From the NCBI GenBank assembly GCA_035995165.1, contig DASYKU010000152.1, positions 44,019 through 108,018 on the forward strand: 64,000 nucleotides of DNA, given 5' to 3'. The notes beneath the pieces were generated by a model. It had not been told where the DNA came from and ran no database searches. It saw nothing but the letters and a program-made list of their open reading frames with translations. Position numbers and translations under genes: made by a program. Shown one piece after another: positions 55,601 through 64,000 of this stretch. The DNA comes from Mycobacteriales bacterium. GTDB taxonomy: Bacteria > Actinomycetota > Actinomycetes > Mycobacteriales > CADCTP01. Positions within the stretch are counted from its first letter, which is position 1. Each line of letters begins with the position of its first letter.

Positions 55601-56787
55601 GACTGGGTGAGGCCTGGCGGGTCGCGGTCACGGCGCTGCGGGCGAACCGGCTGCGCAGCCTGCTCACCATGCTCGGCGTGATCATCGGCGTGGCCGCGGT
55701 GGTGATGCTGGTGGCCATCGGCACCGGCGCCAAGCAGTACGTCGAGGGCCAGGTCGAGGGCCTGGGCTCCAACCTGCTGCTGGTCGTCCCGGGCGAGATC
55801 TCCTTCGGCAGCTCGCCGACCTCGTCCCGGCTGACGCTGGCCGACGTCGACGACATCGGCCGGCTGGCCGGCGGCCCGCAGCGGGTGGCCGCGACCGTGA
55901 CCAGCGGCGAGACGTTGCGGGCGGGCGACGCGGAGATCTTCGCGACCGTGCAGGGGGTGACCGAGACGGTGCCGGAGGTGTTCGTCCGGCCGCTCGCCCG
56001 GGGCGACTTCCTCAGCCGCTCCGACGTGGACACCCGGCGGCGGGTGGTGGTGCTGGGCTCGTCCGCCGCCGATCAGCTGTTCCCGGGCCAGGACGCGGTC
56101 GGCCGGCAGCTCACGGTGGCCGGCGTCCGGTTCCGGGTGATCGGGGTGACCGCGAAGACCGGGGCGGGCGCGCTGGCCGGGGCCGATCCGGACCTCACCG
56201 TCTACATCCCGATCACCGCGGCCCAGCGGCTGCTCGGCACCGACCGGGTGGACGGCATCGCGGTCAAGGCGCCGGACCGGGACACGATCAACGATCTCGG
56301 CAACTCGATCGTGGCCGAGCTGGAGAAGCGCTACCCGGGGGAGAAGTTCTCCGCGGTCACCCAGGAGCAGATCCTCGGCGTGGTCGGCCGGATCCTCAGC
56401 CTGCTCACGCTGGTGCTGGCCGCGATCGCCGGGATCAGCCTGCTCGTCGGCGGCGTCGGGATCACCAACATCATGCTGGTCAGCGTGCGGGAACGGACCC
56501 GCGAGATCGGCCTGCGCAAGGCCGTCGGGGCCCGGCAGCGGGACGTGCTGACGCAGTTCCTGCTGGAGGCCGTGCTGCTGACCACCCTCGGCGGCGTCAT
56601 CGGGATCGTCATCGGGGTGGGCGTGGCGCTGATCGTCGGTCAGCTCACGCCGCTGCCGACGGCGGTGGCCTGGTGGTCGGTCGCGCTCGCGTTCGGCGTG
56701 TCGGCGGCCGTCGGCGTGTTCTTCGGCGTGGCGCCCGCGCGACGCGCGGGACGGCTCGATCCGGTCGTCGCGCTCCGCAGCGAATAG
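55597..56787 (+). CDS. MacB-type ABC permease (FtsX domain)
   Basis: The 396-residue protein begins at an ATG overlapping the ATPase stop. It has an N-terminal helix, MacB periplasmic core (LLLVVPGEISFGSS, ILGVVGRILSLLTLVL) and three C-terminal helices with the FtsX motif GITNIMLVSVRERTREIGLRKAVGA. It exports toxic compounds or lipids with the adaptor. Confidence 0.93.
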
Positions 56788-56902
56788 ACCCCGGGAATCG
56801 CACCCGTCACAGGAGTACCGCTACGCTCCACTCAGCACGTGCGTGTCCGTCGTCGCCGGAGGGGAAGCCGGCGCCGCGACACGTGCCGAGGTCTGGTGAA
56901 CC

Positions 56903-57115
56903 ATGTCGTCTACGCAACCGCCCGACGCATCGCTGTCACAGGTCAGGTTCCTGACCGTGGCCGAGGTGGCCGCGCTCATGCGTGTGTCGAAGATGACCGT
57001 CTATCGCCTGGTGCACTCCGGCGAGCTGGCTGCCGTTCAGGTCGGCCGGTCGTACCGGGTGCCGGAGAAGGCCGTCCACGACTACCTGCGGGATGCCTAC
57101 ATCGAGGCCGGCTGA
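56903..57115 (+). CDS. Small excisionase-type HTH protein (Rv0500A-like)
   Basis: This 70-residue protein has a MerR/excisionase-type winged HTH (FLTVAEVAALMRVSKMTVYR, VGRSYRVPEKAVHDYL). It precedes bS22 in the conserved order proC-HTH-bS22. DNA targets are unknown. Confidence 0.88.
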   Translation: MSSTQPPDASLSQVRFLTVAEVAALMRVSKMTVYRLVHSGELAAVQVGRSYRVPEKAVHDYLRDAYIEAG

Positions 57116-57148
57116 GGCCTGGGCCCCGCTGTCCCGTAGGCTGCGGGT

Positions 57149-57247
57149 ATGGGTTCGGTCATCAAGAAGCGCCGCAAGCGCATGGCGAAGAAGAAGCACC
57201 GCAAGCTGCTGAAGCGCACGCGGGTCCAGCGCCGCAACAAGAAGTAG
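57149..57247 (+). CDS. Small ribosomal protein bS22 (AURKAIP1/COX24 domain)
   Basis: This 32-residue protein ([20 protein letters not shown] then [12 protein letters not shown]) is mostly Lys and Arg. It matches bS22, seen near the decoding centre in mycobacterial ribosome structures. The ATG is six bases after TAGGCT, so the gene is leaderless. It is short enough to be missed by gene finders. Confidence 0.92.
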   Translation: MGSVIKKRRKRMAKKKHRKLLKRTRVQRRNKK

Positions 57248-57259
57248 GCGGGCTGGCAC

Positions 57260-58165
57260 ATGACCGACCCGACAACGCCGTCGGTTCGCTCTGACTGGGT
57301 CACGTTCCTGTCCGATTACGGTCTCGACGACCACCTGGTCGGGGTGTGCAAGGGCGTCATCGCGCGGATCGCTCCGCATGTGCGGATCATCGACGTCTGC
57401 CACCAGGTGCCGGCGCAGGACGTCCCGCTCGGCGGCGAGATGCTCGCCGAGGCTTGGACGTACCTGCCGGTGGGGGTGCATCTCGCGCTGGTCGACCCGT
57501 TCACGGCGACCCACTCGCGCGGGGTCGCCGTGCGCTGCCAGGACGGCAACGTGGTGGTCGCCCCGGACAACGGGCTGGCCTCCCGGGCCTGGGACGTCGC
57601 CGGCGGCATCGCCGAGGCGTACGAGCTGGCCGAGCCGGCGCTCTGGAGCAGGACCCCGTCGCACAGCTTCCGCGGCCGGGACATCTTCGCCCCGGTGGCG
57701 GCGCACCTGGCCGCCGGTGTCGCGCTGACCGATGTCGGGCCCCGGCTCGACCCGGACGCGCTCGTCCGCGGCCGCAAGGCCGACCCCCGGGTGCACGGCG
57801 ACCACGTCCACGGCGAGATCCGGATGGTCGACCACTTCGGCAACCTCGCGCTCAACCTGCGTCGCAGCGACCTGGAGGCGGCCGGCATCCAGCTCGGCGA
57901 CCTGGTCGAGCTGCGCTGCGGCGGGCGCACCTTCGAGGTGCCGTTCGCGCTGAGCTTCGGTGACGTGCCGAGCGGCCGGACCGTGGTCTGCGAGGACTCG
58001 TTCCGGGCCATCACGATCGCGGTCAACTGCGGGCGCGCGGACCGGACCATGCGGACGCACTCGGGCGACGCGGTCGTGCTCGGCCGGGTGCACCGGCACG
58101 CGGGCGCCGCCGCGGCCAAGGTCCCGGTGGTCGACGGGCGGCCCAGCACTTTCAAGCCCATCTGA
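57260..58165 (+). CDS. S-adenosyl-L-methionine hydroxide adenosyltransferase family protein (DUF62)
   Basis: The 301-residue protein shows the family motifs: TFLSDYGLDDHLVGVCKGVI, VVVAPDNGLASRA, VDHFGNLALNL and the nucleophilic region FRGRDIFAPVAAHLA. It cleaves SAM to adenosine and methionine using a hydroxide. It starts 12 bases after bS22. Confidence 0.9.
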   Translation: MTDPTTPSVRSDWVTFLSDYGLDDHLVGVCKGVIARIAPHVRIIDVCHQVPAQDVPLGGEMLAEAWTYLPVGVHLALVDPFTATHSRGVAVRCQDGNVVVAPDNGLASRAWDVAGGIAEAYELAEPALWSRTPSHSFRGRDIFAPVAAHLAAGVALTDVGPRLDPDALVRGRKADPRVHGDHVHGEIRMVDHFGNLALNLRRSDLEAAGIQLGDLVELRCGGRTFEVPFALSFGDVPSGRTVVCEDSFRAITIAVNCGRADRTMRTHSGDAVVLGRVHRHAGAAAAKVPVVDGRPSTFKPI

Positions 58166-58219
58166 GCCGGCGGCCCCGGCGGTAGGATCGCCTTTCCGAA
58201 GGGGAGGGGGATCCGCGCT

Positions 58220-59294
58220 GTGCCACCGGCCGTGGTCCTCGTCACCGGCGTCAGCCGCCACCTCGGCGGTCGGCTCGCGGCGTTGCTGGCCGCCGACCCC
58301 GCCATCGAGCGGGTCATCGGCGTGGACACCGTGCCGCCGCCGCGCGACCTCGGCCTGGGCCGGACCGAGTTCGTCCGGGCCGACATCCGCAACCCGCTGA
58401 TCGCCAAGGTGATCGCCACCGCCAGGGTGGACACCGTCGTCCATCTCAACATCACCGCGCTGCCCCGGTCCGCCGGCGGCCGCGCGTCGATGAAGGAGAT
58501 GAACGTCATCGGCACGATGCAGCTGCTGGCCGCGTGCCAGAAGTCGGCGTCGGTGGAGCGGCTGGTGGTGAAGTCCTCGACCGCCGTCTACGGCTCCTCC
58601 TCCCGCGACCCGGCGCTGTTCACCGAGGAGACCGAGCCCAAGTCGCTGCCCCGCGCCGGGTACGCCAAGGACGCCGTCGAGGTCGAGGGGTACGTCCGCG
58701 GCTTCGCCCGGCGCCGCCCCGACGTCTCCGTCGGCGTGCTCCGGTTCACCGACGTGATCGGCCCGGGCGCGGACAGCCTGCTGCTGCGCTACCTGCGGCT
58801 GCCGGTGGTGCCGACCGTGCTCGGCTTCGACCCCCGGGTGCAGCTGCTGCACGCCGACGACGCGCTGGAGGTGCTGCGCCGGGCCACGCTGGCCGGCCGG
58901 CCCGGCACCGTGAACGTCGGCGGCGAGGGCGTGCTGCTGCTGTCCCAGATGGTCCGCCGGGCCGGCCGGGTGCCGGTCCCGGTGCCGTCCTCCGCCGTGC
59001 AGGTCGCCGGCCGGGCCGTCCGCCGGGCCGGGCTGCTGGACTTCTCCCGCGAGCAGCTGGAGTTCCTCGAGTTCGGCCGGGTCGTGGACATCACCCGGCT
59101 GCGGACCGAGTTCGGCTACCGGCCCCGGTACGACACGGTCCGGGCGTTCGACGACGTGATCAAGCACCGCGGGCTGACCATGCGCGTTCAGCCGGCCGTG
59201 GTCCGCCGGGCCGAGAGCCGGATCCTGGGCGCGGTCCGGGCCGCGGCGGCGGTGCGCTCGGCCGCGGCCGGCGCCGCGGCGGCCGGGAGCCGGG

Positions 59295-59302
<8 letters not shown>
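58220..59302 (+). CDS. NAD-dependent epimerase/dehydratase-like protein (GalE2/Rv0501-like)
   Basis: The 360-residue SDR begins at a GTG with GGAGGGGG upstream. The nucleotide fold starts VVLVTGVSRHLGGRLAALLA; STAVYGSSS is visible. The canonical YxxxK is absent: the stretch reads YAKDAVEVE. It may bind NAD without usual catalysis. It overlaps the acyltransferase start. Confidence 0.82.
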
Positions 59303-60241
<939 letters not shown>

Positions 60242-60245
<4 letters not shown>

Positions 60246-60991
60246 GGGGCCGGGGTCAGCGGCGGCCAGCCGTCGGCCGGCTCCGGCAGCCCCATCAGCC
60301 CGGTCAGCAGCCGGACCAGCCCGAGGAACATGGCCTCGCGGACGTCGTCGCCGTGCCAGTTGAGGTTGCCGTTGACCTCGAGCGTGATGAAGCCGTGCAG
60401 CGAGGCCCAGCAGTGGGTCATGGCCAGCTCGGTGGCCGGGTCGGCGCCGTGCAGGGTCTTGTCGCCGAACGCCGCCAGCAGGACGGGTGGCAACTGGGTC
60501 AGCGGTAGCGCTCGCCGGGTGCCGCAGTCGTCCGCGTCCCGGGACAGGCTGCGCAGGGCCTCCATCGCCCGGAGCGCCGCGGCCTTGTCCGGCCCGGCGT
60601 CCACGACGGTCGCGTCGACCTGGTGGCCCTTCTCGAACCCGGCCAGCGACGGCCCGAAGACCAGCGTGAAGCTCTCCCGGTCGGCCAGCGCCCACTCCCG
60701 GTACGCCCGGCAGACCGCGAGGAACCGGCCGCCCGGGTCGGTCGCCGGCACCGTGTCCCGGGCCTTCTCGACCTGCTCGGCCAGGCCGGTCAGGGCGTCC
60801 ACGATCAGCGCGGTGAGTAGGCCCTCCCGGCCGTCGAAGTAGCGGTAGAGGCCGGGCGCGGACATGCGCATGTCCCGGGCCACGTCCGAGAGCCGGACGT
60901 CGACCGTGCCCTGCGCGCGCATCCGGGCCAGCGTCGTGTCCTTGATCTCCTGGATCGTCGCCGCCCGGGTGGTCTCCCGCCTCGTCCGCAC
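60242..60991 (-). CDS. TetR-family regulator
   Basis: The GTG at 60991 has GGAGG five bases upstream (249 residues); GTG 60997 and a longer frame to 61054 are alternatives. HTH: TLARMRAQGTVDVRLSDVAR, MRMSAPGLYRYFDGREGLL. The C-terminus has a TetR_C-like domain. It is divergent from the MMPL exporter, so probably its repressor. Confidence 0.88.
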
Positions 60992-61117
60992 CTGCACCTC
61001 CGTACCGGTCCTACCCAGGACTCTCAGCGTTCCATCAGCGAAGCCTCTTGACAATGTTACCTCTCTTCCCTTCTGCTATGACCCATCGCAACGCGAAGAC
61101 TCGTAACGGAGGCGAAG
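60992..61117. promoter_or_regulatory. Divergent tetR/MMPL promoter region
   Basis: It is unusually AT-rich for this genome. TTGACA (61048-61053) is a perfect minus-35 for MMPL, but a good minus-10 at 16-18 bases is not seen (TATGAC is 23 bases away). On the minus strand TAACAT (rc of 61054-61059) may serve tetR. No clear palindrome was found. Confidence 0.4.
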
Positions 61118-63274
61118 ATGGTTCCCGATCCGCAGGTGGGAGCGCTCGGCCGGCTGGCCGGGGCGGCGCACCGCCACCGCGTCCTGGTCGTGGTGCTCTG
61201 GCTGGTCGCCGTGGCCGGTGCCGTGGGCCTCTCCCAGGTCGCCTCGGGCGACTTCAAGGCGGACTACACCGCCCGCGGGTCGGACTCCCGGACCGCCCAG
61301 GACCTGCTCGCGTCCCGCTTCCCCGCGGCGGCCGGGGAGCAGGTCAGCGTCGTGGTCAAGGCCGACGGCCCGGTGACCGCGCCGGCCGTCCGGTCCGCCG
61401 TGGAGGGCCTGCTGGGCCAGATCCGGACCGTGCCGCACGTCGTCGCCGCCCCCAGCCCGTACGGGCAGCGGGGCGCGATCTCGGCCGACGACCGGATCCT
61501 GCAGGCGACGATCCAGCTGGACGCGCCCAACCCGGACGCGATGCCGGTGCAGGACACCCAGCGGATCATCGACCTGGCCCAGGCCGCGGACAGGTCCGGG
61601 CTGCAGGTCGCGGTCGGCGGGCAGGTCGTCGAGACCGCCACCCAGGGCTCGATCGGCTCGGAGGGCATCGGGCTGGCCGCCGCCGCGATCATCCTGCTGC
61701 TGGTGTTCGGCTCGGTGGTCGCGGCCGGCCTGCCGATCCTGGTCGCGGTCGTCGGGCTCGGGGTGAGCGCGTCGCTGGTCGGCGTCGTCGCCGCGATCGT
61801 GGACGTGCCGGACTGGTCGACCTCGCTGGCCGCGATGATGGGTATCGGCGTCGGCGTGGACTACGTGCTGCTGCTGGTCACCCGCTACCGGGAGTACCTC
61901 GGGCGCGGCCTGACCCCGCGCGGCGCGACGATGGCGACCGCGGACACCGCCGGCCGGGCCGTGCTGGTGGCCGGCTCGACCGTGGTGGTCAGCCTGCTGG
62001 GCCTGTTCGGGATGGGCCTGTCGGCGATGCGCGGCGCGGCCGTGGTGACGATCCTCGCGGTGCTGGTCGTCATGCTCGCGGCGGTGACGCTGCTGCCGGC
62101 CCTGTTCGGGTTCGTCGGGTACCGGATCGACCGGCTGCGGCTGCCGGTCCCGCGCTCCTCCCGCCGCCCGCTCGGGGCCCGCTGGGCCGTCGGCGTCCAG
62201 CGCCGCCCCTGGGTCGCGCTCGGCTCCGGGCTGGTGCTGCTCGGGCTGCTGGCCGCGCCGTTCCTCGGCGTCCGGTACGGGTTCCCCGATGCCGGCAACG
62301 ACCGCGCCGGCACCACCACCCGGCAGGCGTACGACCTGCTGGCCGAGGGCTTCGGCCCCGGCGCCAACGGCCCGCTGGTGCTGGTCTCCACCGACGACGG
62401 CACCGCCCTGACGGCGCTGCAGCAGCGGATCGCGGCGACCCCGGGGGTGGCGGCCGTGACCCCGCCGGTGGCCGCGCCCTCCGGCGACGCCGCGATGATG
62501 ACCGTGGTGCCGACGACCAGCCCGCAGTCGGCCGACACCGAGACGCTGGTCGCCACCCTGCGCGCGACCGTGGCCGGCACCGGCGTGCACGTCGGCGGCG
62601 TGACCGCCGCCGCGGTCGACACCAACGAGGACATGGCCTCCCGGCTGCCACTGCTCATCGGCGGCGTCGTCGGGCTGTCGTTCCTGCTGCTGCTGACGGT
62701 GTTTCGCAGTCTGGTCGTGGCGGTCAAGGCGGCGCTGCTCAACCTGCTCTCGCTGGCCGCCGCGTACGGGGTGGTGGCGCTGGTCCTGCAGGGCGGCTGG
62801 GCCGGGCGGCTGATCGGGATCGACACGCCCACGCCGCTGCCGGCGTTCGTCCCGGTGCTGATGTTCGCGGTGCTGTTCGGACTGTCGATGGACTACGAGG
62901 TCTTCCTGCTCACCCGGATCCGCGAGCGCTGGCTGAAGACCGGCGACAACACCACCAGCGTGACCGAGGGCCTGACCCGGACGGCCCGGGTGGTCACGGC
63001 GGCGGCGGCGATCATGATCGCCGTGTTCGCGGCCTTCGTACCGAGCCCGGTGATCTTCCTCAAGGTCATCGGGATCGGGATGGCCGCGGCGATCTTCATC
63101 GACGCGACCGTGGTCCGGATGCTGCTGGTGCCGGCGATCATGCAGCTGCTGGGCCGGGCCAACTGGTGGCTGCCGGGCTGGCTGGAGCGGGTGCTGCCGC
63201 GGATCCAGGTCGAGGGCGCCGACGACCACGACGCTGTCGGTGAGCCGCCGGCCCGGGAGCTGCAGCCGGCCTGA
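61118..63274 (+). CDS. MMPL-family RND exporter
   Basis: The 718-residue protein begins at an ATG with CGGAGG upstream. Two repeats, each of an N-terminal helix, a periplasmic domain and a bundle of helices (MMGIGVGVDYVLLLVTRYREY, AVLFGLSMDYEVFLLTRIRE), with the proton-relay Asp-Tyr pairs. Members export lipids or drugs. Probably under the divergent TetR. Confidence 0.92.
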   Translation: MVPDPQVGALGRLAGAAHRHRVLVVVLWLVAVAGAVGLSQVASGDFKADYTARGSDSRTAQDLLASRFPAAAGEQVSVVVKADGPVTAPAVRSAVEGLLGQIRTVPHVVAAPSPYGQRGAISADDRILQATIQLDAPNPDAMPVQDTQRIIDLAQAADRSGLQVAVGGQVVETATQGSIGSEGIGLAAAAIILLLVFGSVVAAGLPILVAVVGLGVSASLVGVVAAIVDVPDWSTSLAAMMGIGVGVDYVLLLVTRYREYLGRGLTPRGATMATADTAGRAVLVAGSTVVVSLLGLFGMGLSAMRGAAVVTILAVLVVMLAAVTLLPALFGFVGYRIDRLRLPVPRSSRRPLGARWAVGVQRRPWVALGSGLVLLGLLAAPFLGVRYGFPDAGNDRAGTTTRQAYDLLAEGFGPGANGPLVLVSTDDGTALTALQQRIAATPGVAAVTPPVAAPSGDAAMMTVVPTTSPQSADTETLVATLRATVAGTGVHVGGVTAAAVDTNEDMASRLPLLIGGVVGLSFLLLLTVFRSLVVAVKAALLNLLSLAAAYGVVALVLQGGWAGRLIGIDTPTPLPAFVPVLMFAVLFGLSMDYEVFLLTRIRERWLKTGDNTTSVTEGLTRTARVVTAAAAIMIAVFAAFVPSPVIFLKVIGIGMAAAIFIDATVVRMLLVPAIMQLLGRANWWLPGWLERVLPRIQVEGADDHDAVGEPPARELQPA

Positions 63275-63283
63275 GGCGTGGGG

Positions 63284-63309
63284 AGGGGCCGTCTGTCGGG
63301 GCGGCCCCT
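63284..63309. terminator. Intrinsic terminator between MMPL and the SerB-like gene
   Basis: AGGGGCCG pairs with CGGCCCCT (8 bp) around a ten-base loop, followed by TTTCCTC on the plus strand. It can serve both convergent genes. Confidence 0.75.
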
Positions 63310-63313
63310 TTCC

Positions 63314-64000
63314 TCATGAGCCGCGCTTGCGCAGCAGCCTCACGCCGGCGGCGACCCCGCCGCCGACCGCGCCGGCCCCGATCGCCGCGGGCACGCCGAC
63401 CCTCGCCGCCTTGCGACCGGTCCGGAAGTCGCGGATCTCCCAGCCCCGGGCGCGGGCCTCCATCCGCAGCGCCGAGTCCGGGTTCACGGCCACGGCCCGG
63501 CCGACCGTGCTGAGCATGGGCAGGTCGTTGATCGAGTCGCTGTACGCGGCGCACCGGTCGAGGTCCAGCCGTTCCCGATCCGCCAGCGCGAGCACCGCCG
63601 CGGCCTTGGCCGGCCCGTGCAGCGGCTCGCCGACCAGCCGTCCCGTGTACTCGCCGTCGACGACCTCGGCCACCGTGCCGAGCGCGCCGGTCAGCCCGAG
63701 CCGGCGGGCGATGATCGAGGCCAGCTCGACCGGGGTCGCGGTGACCAGCCAGACCCGCTGGCCGGCGTCCTGGTGCATCCGGGCCAGGGCCAGCGTGCCG
63801 GGCCAGATCTTGTCGGCCAGCAGTTCGTCGAAGACCTCCTCGCCGACCGACCGCATCTCGGCCACCGAGCGACCGGCGATGAAGGCCAGGGCCCGGGTCT
63901 GGGTCTCGGCCACCAGGTTCTGGTGCTCCCCGACGGCGATGAACCGGGCTTGTGCGACGGCGAACCGCACGATGTCGCGCATGGTCAGGAAGTCGCGCCG
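63314..64000 (-). CDS. HAD-IB phosphatase, SerB1-like (5' end off the window)
   Basis: The frame is open to the right edge, so the N-terminus with the first catalytic DxD is missing. Visible: motif [13 protein letters not shown], the Lys in [11 protein letters not shown], motif [15 protein letters not shown]. The C-terminus is a helix-rich tail with a Gly-rich segment ([12 protein letters not shown]). Substrate may be phosphoserine or another phosphomonoester. Position fits Rv0505c from memory. Confidence 0.87.
   Translation of the reverse strand, partial: RRDFLTMRDIVRFAVAQARFIAVGEHQNLVAETQTRALAFIAGRSVAEMRSVGEEVFDELLADKIWPGTLALARMHQDAGQRVWLVTATPVELASIIARRLGLTGALGTVAEVVDGEYTGRLVGEPLHGPAKAAAVLALADRERLDLDRCAAYSDSINDLPMLSTVGRAVAVNPDSALRMEARARGWEIRDFRTGRKAARVGVPAAIGAGAVGGGVAAGVRLLRKRGS

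Overview
The window is high-GC DNA (codon third positions are almost all G or C) with GTG starts, many stop/start overlaps and apparently leaderless promoters. This fits a Gram-positive actinomycete. Supporting genes are mycothiol synthesis (mshA, mshD), GlnR, SenX3/RegX3-type phosphate signalling, an HbhA-like protein, bS22 and an LmeA-like protein. I cannot fix the family or genus. No rRNA, tRNA, CRISPR, phage or insertion sequence was seen. The Fic gene at 23.4 kb is the only gene that looks at all foreign.

Layout. 0-8 kb is accessory: an edge-truncated XRE regulator, a small membrane protein, a substrate-binding/VWA chimera, a large LCP cell-wall ligase with a repetitive N-terminus, a GlxA-type regulator and a DMT exporter. 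8.3-23.4 kb matches, from memory, the Mycobacterium tuberculosis Rv0811-Rv0820 neighbourhood: pstB-pstA-pstC-pstS, mshD, glnR, lmeA, a cysteine leader peptide, sseA, a DUF1416 gene, a nitrobindin-like gene, a class IV aminotransferase and ygfZ. A 400-base non-coding stretch there may encode a structured RNA. 23.4-30.1 kb holds metabolic and accessory genes: Fic, a Gfo/Idh oxidoreductase, a BKACE enzyme coupled to asparaginase, a membrane-bound sigma-like protein, pirin and a nitroreductase. 30.2-64 kb follows the order of Rv0474-Rv0505: XRE regulator, hbhA-like, DUF2516, murB, mshA, YbjN, gpmA, phoU/senX3/regX3, Rv0495c/0497/0498-like genes, proC, HTH, bS22, epimerase, acyltransferase and a SerB1-like phosphatase. 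Efflux systems (DHA2 MFS with TetR, MacAB-like, MMPL with TetR) are inserted in it.

How it fits together. Phosphate control is the clearest theme. The pst transporter, phoU and the senX3-regX3 pair are split across the window, but both loci carry 11-base GTTCA-type direct repeats (PHO boxes), one upstream of pstS and one in the phoU/senX3 divergent region. GlnR (nitrogen) lies beside the pst genes. Sulfur and thiol metabolism is a second theme: mycothiol genes, a mycothiol-dependent-type enzyme, sseA with a three-cysteine leader peptide, DsrE-like and thioredoxin-like proteins. Envelope building (LCP, murB, LmeA, acyltransferase, MMPL) is a third.

About twenty start codons sit 6-8 bases after a TAnnnT or near-match box with no Shine-Dalgarno, so leaderless transcription appears common. 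The most unusual instance is a 24-base gap between two divergent start codons whose two minus-10 boxes overlap by two bases.
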